DNA of 64,000 bases, taken from the NCBI GenBank assembly GCA_001972305.1, contig BDDD01000711.1, positions 109,157 through 173,156 on the forward strand. The letters are read 5' to 3'. Below are positions 1 through 8,930 of this stretch, piece after piece. The notes beneath the pieces are model-generated. The model saw only the letters and a program-made list of their open reading frames with translations, was not told where the DNA came from and ran no database searches. The DNA is from Cephalotus follicularis (taxonomy: Eukaryota; Streptophyta; Magnoliopsida; Oxalidales; Cephalotaceae). The position numbers and the translations under genes were made by a program. Positions within the stretch are counted from its first letter, which is position 1. Every line of letters starts with the position of its first letter.

Positions 1-354
1 GAGGACAATGGCTAACCCCTACAATTTCAGATTAAGCGAAGAGATCGGAGCTACTGCTGAAGCTTGGAGAGCTTCTACTTTTGATTTAAGGTTGTTATTT
101 CCCTTATGATGTATTGTATCGAACGGATCACATCCCGTGTACTGTTGTGTTTTCCTTATGTAAGGATAATTATTATTTGACTTGTACCCGCACGTAGTAT
201 GGGATGTGTGCAGATGACTTATGTTATATTCTGGCTTATTGAATGCTTCCGCATATTATTTTATGAATTGTTAAATGAATGTTGGAATATATTCAATTAC
301 TGATATCACCACATATGCTTGTCTTAACGCGATTGGAAAATGCGGGGTGTGACA
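1..354 (+). mobile_element. 3' part of an A-family (Tekay-type) LTR
   Basis: This matches the last part of the complete A LTR at 12417-14980 almost base for base. It ends GTGTGACA and is followed at once by a tRNA-Met-type primer site and a gag start, so it is in 5' LTR position. Its beginning lies outside the window. A second copy of the same LTR stretch, with about two differences in 200 bases, lies near 7047-7250, which suggests that this end of the window is a duplicated segment. Confidence 0.9.
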
Positions 355-357
355 GCA

Positions 358-369
358 TGGTATCAGAGC
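358..369 (+). promoter_or_regulatory. Primer binding site of A element (tRNA-iMet)
   Basis: TGGTATCAGAGC lies three bases after the LTR end. It is the standard plant initiator-Met-type site where minus-strand DNA synthesis starts. Confidence 0.92.
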
Positions 370-459
370 ATATTCCATATATGCTAAGCTGGGATAAGTT
401 TCTCGAAAATTAAGTGAAATGTTTCCTAATGATGTTTGTCATTCCATATAGGAAACATA

Positions 460-938
460 ATGGACCTACGAAGTGGAAGAAGGGGAAGGCGTAGAGCCGA
501 CGAGGGAATCAATGCTCCGCCGGTACCTAAAAATGTTCCGCCAATGAATGAAGGAGTGAATGTTCCTCCAGCGATTGACGAGAGGAGAAATTTTGATCAC
601 CTGGCTGATCTTTTCAGACAGTAGATGCAAGCGAATGCAGCGAACATGGAACAAATCCGGCAAATGTACGAGACTAACCGGGCATATCAGCAAGCACCCG
701 ATGCTTGTCATGGCAGTGGATTTGGCCGAGATTTGGAGCGGTTCATGAGACAGAATCCTCCGACCTTCAATGGTGAACTGAATGCTACTGTTGCTGAGCG
801 GTGGATAAGAGACTTGGAGAAAATATTTGCTGTTCTAGAATGTACTGATGACCAGAAGCTCAATTTTGCTGTGTACCGCTTGTGGGGCGAGGCGACTTAC
901 TGGTGGGAAAGGACTGAAGCAAAATGGGAGGCCAGTGG
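460..938 (+). pseudogene. gag: gag, N-terminal part, A element (Tekay), broken
   Basis: The reading starts MDLRSGRRGRRR about 90 bases after the primer site. It continues into a typical Ty3/gypsy capsid region (NPPTFNG, AERWIRDLEKIFAVL, LWGEATYWWE). It stops at the boundary with the B LTR, where AGTGG (934-938) is one side of a target-site duplication; matching gag sequence resumes at 8261. The product would be the structural Gag of virus-like particles. The copy is a fossil, and sequence similarity to plant gag is clear. Confidence 0.85.
934..938. repeat. Target-site duplication AGTGG (left)
   Basis: AGTGG directly precedes the TG start of the B LTR at 939. It recurs at 8261-8265 directly after the CA end of a B LTR at 8260. 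Both lie within A-family gag, so they mark one insertion into gag. Confidence 0.85.
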
Positions 939-1685
939 TGTCGCGCCCCGAACCGCGAGAGCAAACCCCCACGATCCGACGTGCGAGATACAATCCCTTT
1001 AGTCCATTTAGTCATATAATTCATACTCCAAAAAGTGCTACAAATTTAAAACTTTAAACCAAAGTCAAATAAGCGGAAGAGTCATATATACATCAGCGGA
1101 ATTAATCAATCCAAATAAAAACTAACTCTTAAAATCTCCCGAAATTTCGGCATGAAGTATTCGTTTATAGAGCTAAACCCCCTGTAAAGAAAAACTCAGT
1201 TTATATGTTTTCACACTCCCGAAGGAGGAATCAACAGTTTATGTATATATACGGGCTCAGCCCTCAACAACCACACTCCCGAAGGAGGAAACAGCAATTT
1301 ATCACAATAGGGGGATCCTGTCTATATCATTTACATCAACACCCATATCATAAGCACTGCCACATGTCGGCAGGTCGATAGCTGAAATAAAACATCACTA
1401 TATCATCATTATATCTTTATGTCTGTCTCTTATACACAACAAGTCTAACATATCAGTACAGTTCATTTAAACATAACATGAGTCCCTTTTCTTTTCAACT
1501 CTTATATACAATTGGCTAACAAATGCTGTTATAGAAAACCTGTCCTTCTCAACTTACCTTGTTGCAATCCATCACCTGTGCCTGAGCCTGAGCCTGACCC
1601 ATTCCGCACACAGGGGAAATGGGTCAGCGACATAATGTCGTGTAGGTATACTATGCTATGCATGCAACATTATAAGAATGTATGT

Positions 1686-1789
1686 GTGCAACAATATATC
1701 AATGTATGTCATGTAGTGCATCAGCATAATGGAGATATGCGTGCAACAGTATATCAATGTATGTCATGTAGTGCATCAGCATAATGGAG
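1686..1789. repeat. 55-base tandem duplication inside B LTR
   Basis: Two near-identical units (1686-1740 and 1741-1789), each with GTGCAACA and ATGTCATGTAGTGCATCAGC, lie in tandem. A degenerate third part may precede them. No coding sense is seen. Confidence 0.8.
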
Positions 1790-2040
1790 TGAAATCAATT
1801 GTAAGGTGGTTTCTTTGATTTGCACCCGTAAGCCGAAAATCAAAGGTTGCTAGTGGATTCTAGTGGAAACTCAAGAGGTCTTGAGGAAGTGGACGTAGGC
1901 ACGGATTTGCCGAACCACTATAAATTTGTTTGCACTCCTTCTATCCCTTAACTCTTTATTTAATTGTTCTTGTGTGATTATTTATGTTCATTGCTTAATT
2001 TGTATTTTCCGCATAAAAAGTTATTAGTTAAAGGTTGCCA
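1790..2040 (+). mobile_element. Copia-type LTR remnant nested in B LTR
   Basis: A 251-base block starts TG, ends CA and includes GTGGACGTAGGCACGG, then TTTGCCGAACCACTATAAAT. I recognise this stretch as common near the 3' part of many plant Ty1/copia LTRs. No clear target duplication (TGGAG against TACAT), so the ends are provisional. It could instead be unique B LTR sequence. Confidence 0.5.
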
Positions 2041-2368
2041 TACATTTCCAACAACATCTTTCCCCTTTTTATACGAGGGCGTCGATGTTCTCGCCTGCAT
2101 CAACGTGCATGTGCATGCACTTGCGTGCGCCCTTTGTCTCCATAGGCGTCGACGCTTTGCTTAAGTCGTCGACGCTTTTAGACCAAAACTGCGTCGTTTT
2201 TGACTTAACAATTGCTTTCACATTTCTTTAACATCCCTTTTCTAAAATCAATATTATTAGAGTTTGGAAAACATCATCAAGGTCGAGAAATCCATCATTT
2301 TATTAATTCCACAATAACAGTACATTTACCTCGTGAAATTACAACATATGAAAATCCCGGGCATTACA

Positions 2369-2577
2369 TCTTCTTCAACCACATTTCTTTGCTGCTCTTG
2401 ACCCTGATTCTGCTGATCCATGGCTTGAACCACTTGGGTTACCACTTGAGGAACAGCCTGTACAACAGCCTGCCTCACTAACTCATCCAAAGTTGGCTCA
2501 TTTCGTGCACCCTCCGGTGCAACAGCTGACTCAGCTTCCTGATTAACATTCCTTGGTCGTCCAACTCGACGTGCCAT
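2369..2577 (-). pseudogene. gag: gag N-terminus, E-family Tekay element, fragment
   Basis: The reverse-strand reading starts MARRVGRPRNVNQEAES and contains NEPTLDELVRQAV. It is close to the gag starts at 36989, 23470 and 32691. It lies about 160 bases downstream (reverse strand) of a tRNA-Met primer site and an E LTR, the normal order. It runs directly into the B LTR at 2368, so only the leading residues are present. Confidence 0.85.
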
Positions 2578-2733
2578 CTACGAAACAAAACCGAGACAGG
2601 GTAAAACAAATAGAGGCAGAAAACTGAAATAAAAAGGACATACCGAAACGACTATTAAGAAATAGACCTAACCCAAATGTCAGCCCATCTCACAGGTCAA
2701 ACCTATATAGGTCTTCTAAGGAACAAAACCTAT

Positions 2734-2745
2734 TCTCTGATACCA
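2734..2745 (-). promoter_or_regulatory. Primer binding site, E LTR (reverse)
   Basis: The reverse strand reads TGGTATCAGAGA about six bases past the LTR end TGTTACA. It resembles the initiator-Met primer site. Confidence 0.85.
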
Positions 2746-2751
2746 TAAAAC

Positions 2752-4832
2752 TGTAACACCTCCGCTCTAAGAGATCGGGATGTCAACTAACTTACAAAAT
2801 CATATCAAAGTGAACTTATTCTTTATTCAGTTCATCAAGTAAGATAAACTACCATTTATTTAAATCATCACAACCATAAATCAACATTACTATAAACTCA
2901 AATCCATAATTAATATTCATATCAAAACTAAAACTCGAGGTCTCCATATGATTAAAATCAAATGAAATAATAATGTTTAAACTGCTAACTAATCCTCTGA
3001 CATTTGGTAGATCACTCATCACACTTGCCCCTGATGCCTTTGATAACCTGCCTCGTGGAAAACAAAAACTCGACTGAGCAAACCTCAGTACGGATATAGA
3101 ATAGCAAAACATTTTACGAACAAATTATGAAAGCAAAACAATTTATAAAACTGAAAAGCGGCAGTAAAAAAAAGCTTTCAATGTCAAACATATACATATA
3201 GATTGACAAACTTTCATAAAGTAGATATACGTTTTCGTTCATATCAAATTCCAAACTTTTTCCAAACTAATGTTTCATACTGAGAGATGCATATAACTAA
3301 TCTCGCATACGTGCCAAACCACTAGGCGATAACGTACCGATAAATACATATGCAAGGGATCCTGCAAAATCCACGTGCCTAATGGAATGACGTGTACGAC
3401 ACTTACACAATCAATTCCCTAACATACATAACATATATCCTAGGGCTGACCCATATGCCTCTATCGCACATATATCACACTCAAGTGACAATCATAATCG
3501 GATCCAAATCCTCCACAGGATATCAAAGAGAGATGTCGTAGACTGATCACACCGCTACGAATGGTGTCATGTCACCGTGCCAGAAAACATGCCTATGGTA
3601 CCCCTATAGGTGGTTATATTCTCAGTATTCAACGATTTCAAAATAATGATTTTCTCAAAAATCATTTCAAACATATAGGGTTTCCACTTATGAACCAAAG
3701 ATTCTTAAAATTCGTATATCAAACAATAATAACTTATCAAATAACAATTACATACTTGCTTAGTCAAACATACATATATATTCAAAATTATGCTCACTTA
3801 ATCTTGCAAACCAGTTCGAAAAGAGATGACAGTAAACGAAATTCATATTTTGTTCATAAACGTAAAATTGGATTTTTACTCTAATAAGATAAATAGGAGA
3901 TATCCAAGAATGAAAAATTCGTACCTTATTCAATCAACAAAATATCATCGAGAGTAGATCGATAAATCCATAGACCGTATCTCGGTTGTTGAAATTATCT
4001 AAAAGAAATAAAATCGCTCGTATAAGGACTTGAAATAAAATCAGACCTCGACTCATGGGTCACTGTACACTGATCAAGACCATATAAGATAAGGACATGT
4101 TTGATAAGTCCAACTTGCAGTCTGATGATTCCTTAATGATATAATCCTGGTACGCTATTTCTTGATCATCCCTAGAATGCAAGATCACCTGATTGATGAC
4201 TGTGGATTTATGATTAGGGCCACAGGGAGTCCGACACCGAATTATGAAAAAAGGCATTAGCTTAGTGATACACATTCTTAAGTCAACGTGATATACCCAT
4301 GGAGACATTCTTGACAAAATTCCAAGTTGCAGAAGCCTCATTTAAACATAATTTTGAATTCACTAAAGTAAGTTCAAGTGGTCCTCCAAGTTATTCAATT
4401 TCGAATCATAAAACAAGTTCAGCTCATTATATCGTAGAAATAGATACAAAAATACAGAATTCAACAGAAAACAGAATTTAACAGAGCAGAGCTTAGAGTT
4501 TACCGAAAGCAGACGGAACGAAGCACAGAGCCAGAATCATGCAGCGGAATTGGAATGGATCATGCCTACGCGAAAAACTGAGTCAGAATGCTGGACGCAT
4601 CTGAAACGCATTGTCGGAGGCTGCCGCCCCGTGGGCTTATTTGCCACAGCTGGCCGACGCTTATCGGCCACGCGGGGTCACCGGTCATCCATAGGGAAGG
4701 CCGGATCTGCAGAGCTAGAGGTCAAGGGTCACATATCCAGGGCACGTTTGCCACAAAGCTGCCGCATTTGGCCCGAACGAACCCATTTGACCGAACTGTC
4801 ATCTCCGCCTATCTCGCGTTGCCAGCATCGTC
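2752..4832 (-). mobile_element. E-family LTR, first part (interrupted by A element)
   Basis: The plus strand starts TGTAACACC, which is the reverse-strand LTR end. The sequence matches the LTR at 37164-39044 with visible divergence, roughly 5 percent by eye. The LTR is cut at 4832 by the A element and resumes at 14981, ending at 15543 (TATTACA). It has a primer site and gag start on its left and a polypurine tract with pol on its right, so it serves as 5' LTR of one copy and 3' LTR of another. Confidence 0.85.
4828..4832. repeat. Target-site duplication TCGTC of A element (left)
   Basis: TCGTC precedes the A LTR start TGTAATAACC at 4833. It recurs at 14981-14985 right after the other A LTR, which ends at 14980. 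It proves that the LTRs at 4833 and 12417 belong to one insertion. Confidence 0.9.
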
Positions 4833-4989
4833 TGTAATAACCGCAAATTCAATTCGTGTACATTGTAATATTGATTAATAAAATGTGCACTCATTTGAAT
4901 TTGATGTCCATTTATAATAATTCTTATGATTGGTAAATGCTTGGAATAGAATTTTAAATGGAAAATTAAAGAATTGATTTTTGGTATTA

Positions 4990-5160
4990 AACCGCCGACG
5001 CTTAGAGTCACACCGTCGACGCTTTAAGACCTGGCATGTGTAAAACGCACCATTGCAGACTGGGTTGAGCACCAACAATCGACTTTTAAACGCTCAGTAT
5101 CGAAACCTGAGGGCACATTAAGCGCCGACGCCTAAAAATAAAACGTCGACGCTTTAGTCG
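4990..5160. repeat. GTCGAC motif array, proximal, A 5' LTR
   Basis: Copies include GCCGACGCTTAG, CCGTCGACGCTTTA, GCGCCGACGCCTA and ACGTCGACGCTTTAG. The spacing is irregular, about 25-90 bases. Confidence 0.8.
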
Positions 5161-6097
5161 TGTTCTGGCAAAAAATAGGTGTCAGTTAGAGTGAAATGGC
5201 AGAGTTAAAAATGGTAGGTTAAGGACAAGTGTCCTATAAACGTGTCAATGCTTACCAGAAGCTCTCACCAGCTGGATAACATGCAAGGATGGAGCCTTGC
5301 ATGTGATCTGAACCTGCAACCTGCACAATCTGCAAAAAAATAAGAGAAAGAACAAAAGTGAGAAATAGAGAGCATGCATGAAGGAGATAGAGAGTTGGGC
5401 ACTAAAGATTAAACCAACTGTGGGAATGAAAACCACGAAGTTGGACACTTATATCACCTGATGTTTGAACCATTAGAGTGTTGAAAAACACTGAAGGAGA
5501 GGAGAATTGCTGGGGAATTTCGAAGGCTTGCATGTAGAAGGATTGGAACTCAAAGGAAGGAAATTGAAGCTTGATCCCTGGTAAGCTTCTGAATCTTGGA
5601 TTATAGTTGAAAATATAGGTTAATAGGAGTATATACCGTCAGCATGTCTTCTGTCCAGGATGTTAATCTTGGAAATGGTAACAAAAGGGGTTAATGTAGA
5701 AGTAAAATCACATTTGCTATGTTGTTCAAGAGAAAGGAAACTTAGAAATTGGTTATAGCCTTTGTTACGAATTATTGATGTTATCATGCTTAGATAACTG
5801 AATAAACTTACTGGTATTGATCTATAGACCTGTAAACATACGATTGTTCAGGTTAATTACTGCAAATTGAAAGATTAAATCGGAGTAGAGAACTTTGGAC
5901 ATAAAGAGAAAGATCATTCCAATTGATCTTGGGATAGCACTTGAGGTAGGGGATTTTGACATGTATTTGAACATATAACATGTATAGTATGTTATGATGG
6001 TTGATACTTGGTTGCATGTTGAATTGGATTGAGTTTAGATTGAATTCCATGCATCCCCTGTTTTGAAACTGTTCCTGAAATTCGTATGAAACCCAGA

Positions 6098-6240
6098 AGC
6101 GTCGACGCTTACAGGGTAACTGTCAACGCTTTGATACGAAAATGGCATAGGAATGCTTAGAAGGTCGACGCTCAAACTGTGTAATGTCGACGCCTAGTCA
6201 TTAACCGTCGACGCTTATATAGTAACTGTCGACACTTTAG
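6098..6240. repeat. GTCGAC motif array, distal, A 5' LTR
   Basis: It opens with AAGCGTCGACGCTT, a perfect 14-base palindrome. Five further copies follow (GTCAACGCTTTG, GGTCGACGCTC, TGTCGACGCCTAG, CGTCGACGCTTA, TGTCGACACTTTA), 20-45 bases apart. Confidence 0.85.
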
Positions 6241-7885
6241 ACCAGCAGGTGTAGAAATTTGTAAATTGATCAATTGAATTGTTTGTGGTTGCAAATATTC
6301 CTGATATGTTATATTGTAACCATTATTACTGTTACTGGGTAAAATTTCTACTGATATATATACATATTCACGAATTTTACCAACCTAATGCTTAAAGCAT
6401 AAACAATGATTTGTAAACGGTTTCTATTTGAAAATCTTATATTACCAACTGATATTTTCCTCTAATAGAGGCACTGTTACTGTTTTGTTCTCCAATTGAG
6501 AACCACTACTGTACTGATATCGTTTTCCTCATATGAGATGTACGATCACTGAACTGATATATGTTTCTAAAGAAACCTATTTTTTATTGCATACTATTGA
6601 TATATGTAATATTACTATTGAACTACTTGAATTGTTTGTCTATGCTTACTGCCGTAGTTAGTGATGGAGGATATCACCGACTACGGATGTGATTCTGGGA
6701 GCCAGGAGTTGGCCAGAGCATCACCCAAACTATCTGCATTGTAGATCTTATTTGTTAAACTACCCGCCAACGCCGGTAGTAAATGTTACCTACCTGTCAT
6801 CTTCGGAGTGAAGGTGATAGTTAGGTGGTGCACAGTTGGTGCTAGGAGTTAGCGACAGGTGACACACAAACCACTGTATGAATTGATTGTACCCTTGTAC
6901 GGTATTCTTGCATATGTATTGTCTATGGCCACTTGGCATGATTGCGTACCTATTGGAAATACATATATATGCCATTTCATTATCTGTCATGCATATTTAC
7001 ATTTATAGATTCTTCTACATGCTTTATCTACCTACTTAACAAAGTGAGGACAATGGCTAACCCCTACAATTTAAGATTAAGCGAAGAGATCGGAGCTACT
7101 GCTGAAGCTTGGAGAGCTTCTACTTTTAATTTAAGGTTGTTATTTCCCTTATGATGTATTGTATCGAACGGATCACATCCCGTGTACTGTTGTGTTTTCC
7201 TTATGTAAGGATAATTATTATTTGACTTGTACCCGCACGTAGTATGGGATGCGAGTCAACTCACTGAGTCAACTCGCCGGACTTCAACAGTTCCGGTCAA
7301 CACCCAAAATCGCCTTAACCGACCTTAAAATCCTTCACCCAGTCCATTGGTGGCCGTAACTCGCCGGGAATCGGCGCCGAAACGCCCTGTCATGGCCGGC
7401 CAGTGAGTTCAACTCACTGAGTTGACTCGCCGGTCGTCCTCAGCTCCGGCCAATGCCATAAAACGCATCACAGCCACCATATCAACACATTTAAGGCCTT
7501 AACTCGCCGAGACTCGGTGCGCAAAAGCACGGTTCAAGGCGGCATCGGGTCAACTCGCTGAGTCGACCCGTCAGTTTGATTCCGGCCGTTTCCGGCCGTT
7601 TGACGCCAAACCGGTCATTGAAATAAGTGTAGCCGGCCTCCTACACCACATCCCGTGCCATCCGCGATGCTAACGGCGCCGGGAAACGCACGGTAGCGCG
7701 CGGCAGGGGCGACATCGGGAGAAGAAAACGGCAGGAAAAGAAGAGAAGGAAGAAAGGAGGCATATCGTCGGGGGTGAAGGCTCTGACTGGTGAGCTCCTG
7801 GTCCGGCGGCGTCGTCTTCTCCGGCGCCTGGCTCTCTCTCCCGGTCTCTCTCCCACTGTCTCACACTCTCTCCCTTTCATTTAAC

Positions 7886-7911
7886 AGACCAGGCGTTTTA
7901 ACGCCTGGTCT
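7886..7911. other. Perfect 12-bp-stem hairpin in B LTR
   Basis: The two arms (7886-7897 and 7900-7911) are exact reverse complements around a 2-base loop, with core CCAGGCGTT/AACGCCTGG. It lies next to a CT-rich stretch. Confidence 0.8.
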
Positions 7912-7922
7912 CTTTTCCTTCG

Positions 7923-7945
7923 CACGGGCGCCTTATGCGCCCGTG
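7923..7945. other. Second hairpin in B LTR, 9-bp stem
   Basis: CACGGGCGC and GCGCCCGTG flank the 5-base loop CTTAT, 12 bases after the first hairpin. The same place in the B LTR at 45186-48536 has GCGGGCGC-CTTGA-GCGCCCGC (48165-48185). Confidence 0.8.
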
Positions 7946-8260
7946 TGTTCTCTTTGTCTCTTCTTCAATTTTGCTTCCTTTCTTGGTATTTACTGGCCAA
8001 AATACTAAGGCCTGTGTCCCGTTTAATCCGCAAACGGCAATATTAATTATCCGAAAGGGTACCAAAATAATCGCAATAAAAATGCGAACATAGGGACATA
8101 TTGTCGCGTATTAAAAATGGGCTTTATTAATCATTTCGGGCCTTATGATTTTGCGGCTCCAATACGCGATGCCTTTTATTAATTCGAGCTCCATCGGCTC
8201 AATACGGTCATACACTGTACCAATATTAAAATAATTATTTATAAAATTTGGGGCCTTACA

Positions 8261-8930
8261 AGTGGACTTGACGGGACTTGGGACAGATTCCAGTCTGAGT
8301 TTCTTGATGCTTATGTGCCACAGATTGAGCGTGATCGATGGGATAAAGAGTTGATGGAGTTACATCAAGGAGATATGACAGTAGCTCAATACCATACCAG
8401 ATTTGTGGAGCTGGCAAGACACACGCCTTATCTTGTGGAGGGTGAGTCACAGATGATCCGGAGGTTCCTGAAAGGCCTTCGACCAGACATCAGGTCTAAA
8501 TTGTTGTTGTTGCAGCTGACCACTTTTGTTGATGTTGCTGAGAGAGCCATGATCTTGGAGGCTGACGCGAATAAGAGAAGGGCAGAACGGACTCGTACTA
8601 ATCAATCGAGGGCCGTACAGTCACAGGGGCATGGAAGCAATAATCCTGCTAAGTCAACCAGATCTGACAACAGAGGGCAAGGAGGTTCTCGACACACGCG
8701 ATCAAGAACTCCGGGGCGAAACAGTCAGCAGAATGCAAGTGGATGTGCTTTTTGTGGCCGTCCGAATCACGATGAGACGGAATGTTGGAAGAAGATGGGA
8801 AAATGCTTGAGGTGTGGTTCATAAGATCACATGGTGAGTAGTTGCCCAATGATGAGGGAGCAAGCACGCGGCCAACAGGGAAGTGCTGGTGCTAGTGGTA
8901 GTGTTGCGGCGACTCAATCGCGGAGAGACA
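8261..8930 (+). pseudogene. gag: gag, C-terminal part with zinc knuckle, A element
   Basis: Sequence after the duplicated AGTGG continues the capsid domain (WDKELMELHQGDMTVAQYHTRFVEL, RRFLKGLRPDIR). A basic, low-complexity stretch follows, then a CX2CX4HX4C nucleic-acid-binding knuckle (CAFCGRPNHDETEC) and the start of a second one. The order is normal for a Tekay gag, ahead of protease. The element is broken at about half a dozen places over gag-pol. Confidence 0.9.

Larger units (their letters stand above)
939..2368 (-). mobile_element. B-family LTR, probably a recombinant of two LTRs
   Basis: The sequence begins TGTCGCGCCCCG and ends GGGCATTACA, i.e. reverse-strand TGTAATGCCC...GGGGCGCGACA. 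The right end resembles those of the B LTRs at 20641 and 52969. The left side abuts A gag with AGTGG; the right side abuts E-family gag with no matching duplication. The right end (TGTAATGCCCGGG on the reverse strand) is a different subtype from the one at 8260 (TGTAAGGCCCC), so these are not the two LTRs of one element. A hybrid formed by recombination between two B LTRs fits best. Confidence 0.75.
4833..7253 (+). mobile_element. 5' LTR of A element, partial
   Basis: This is near-identical to 12417-14840 of the 3' LTR, with roughly one difference per 60-100 bases by eye, implying a recent insertion. It starts TGTAATAACCGC. It passes directly into B LTR sequence around 7251-7253 with a shared GCG at the joint. 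It carries two arrays of the GTCGAC motif (about 4990-5160 and 6098-6240). Confidence 0.9.
7251..8260 (-). mobile_element. B-family LTR, 5' part, inserted in A gag
   Basis: It matches about 47690-48536 of the complete B LTR through shared blocks: TGAGTCAACTC, CGCCATCCGCGATGCTAACG-like sequence, a CT-rich run, paired hairpins, AATAATCGCAATAAAAATGCG, and an end GGGGCCTTACA. The right end is followed by AGTGG, matching 934-938. The remaining part of this LTR is not here; the left edge meets the A LTR. No gene is seen in it; reading frames across its CT-rich part are chance. Confidence 0.85.

Noticed and set aside
436-624. A second start upstream of gag (MSFHIGNIMDLRS)
   Set aside because: The internal ATG at 460 gives the usual basic Gag start right after the leader; the upstream one has no support.
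7641-8008. Arg-rich and Ser/Leu-rich open frames as a host gene
   Set aside because: The stretch is a CT-rich part of a B LTR, repeated at 47925-48203 and 52294-52575 with different translations.
939-8260. One intact TG...CA element with duplication AGTGG
   Set aside because: The outer ends fit, but the two B LTR starts (2368 and 8260) are different subtypes and the interior holds E and A sequence, so recombination explains it better.
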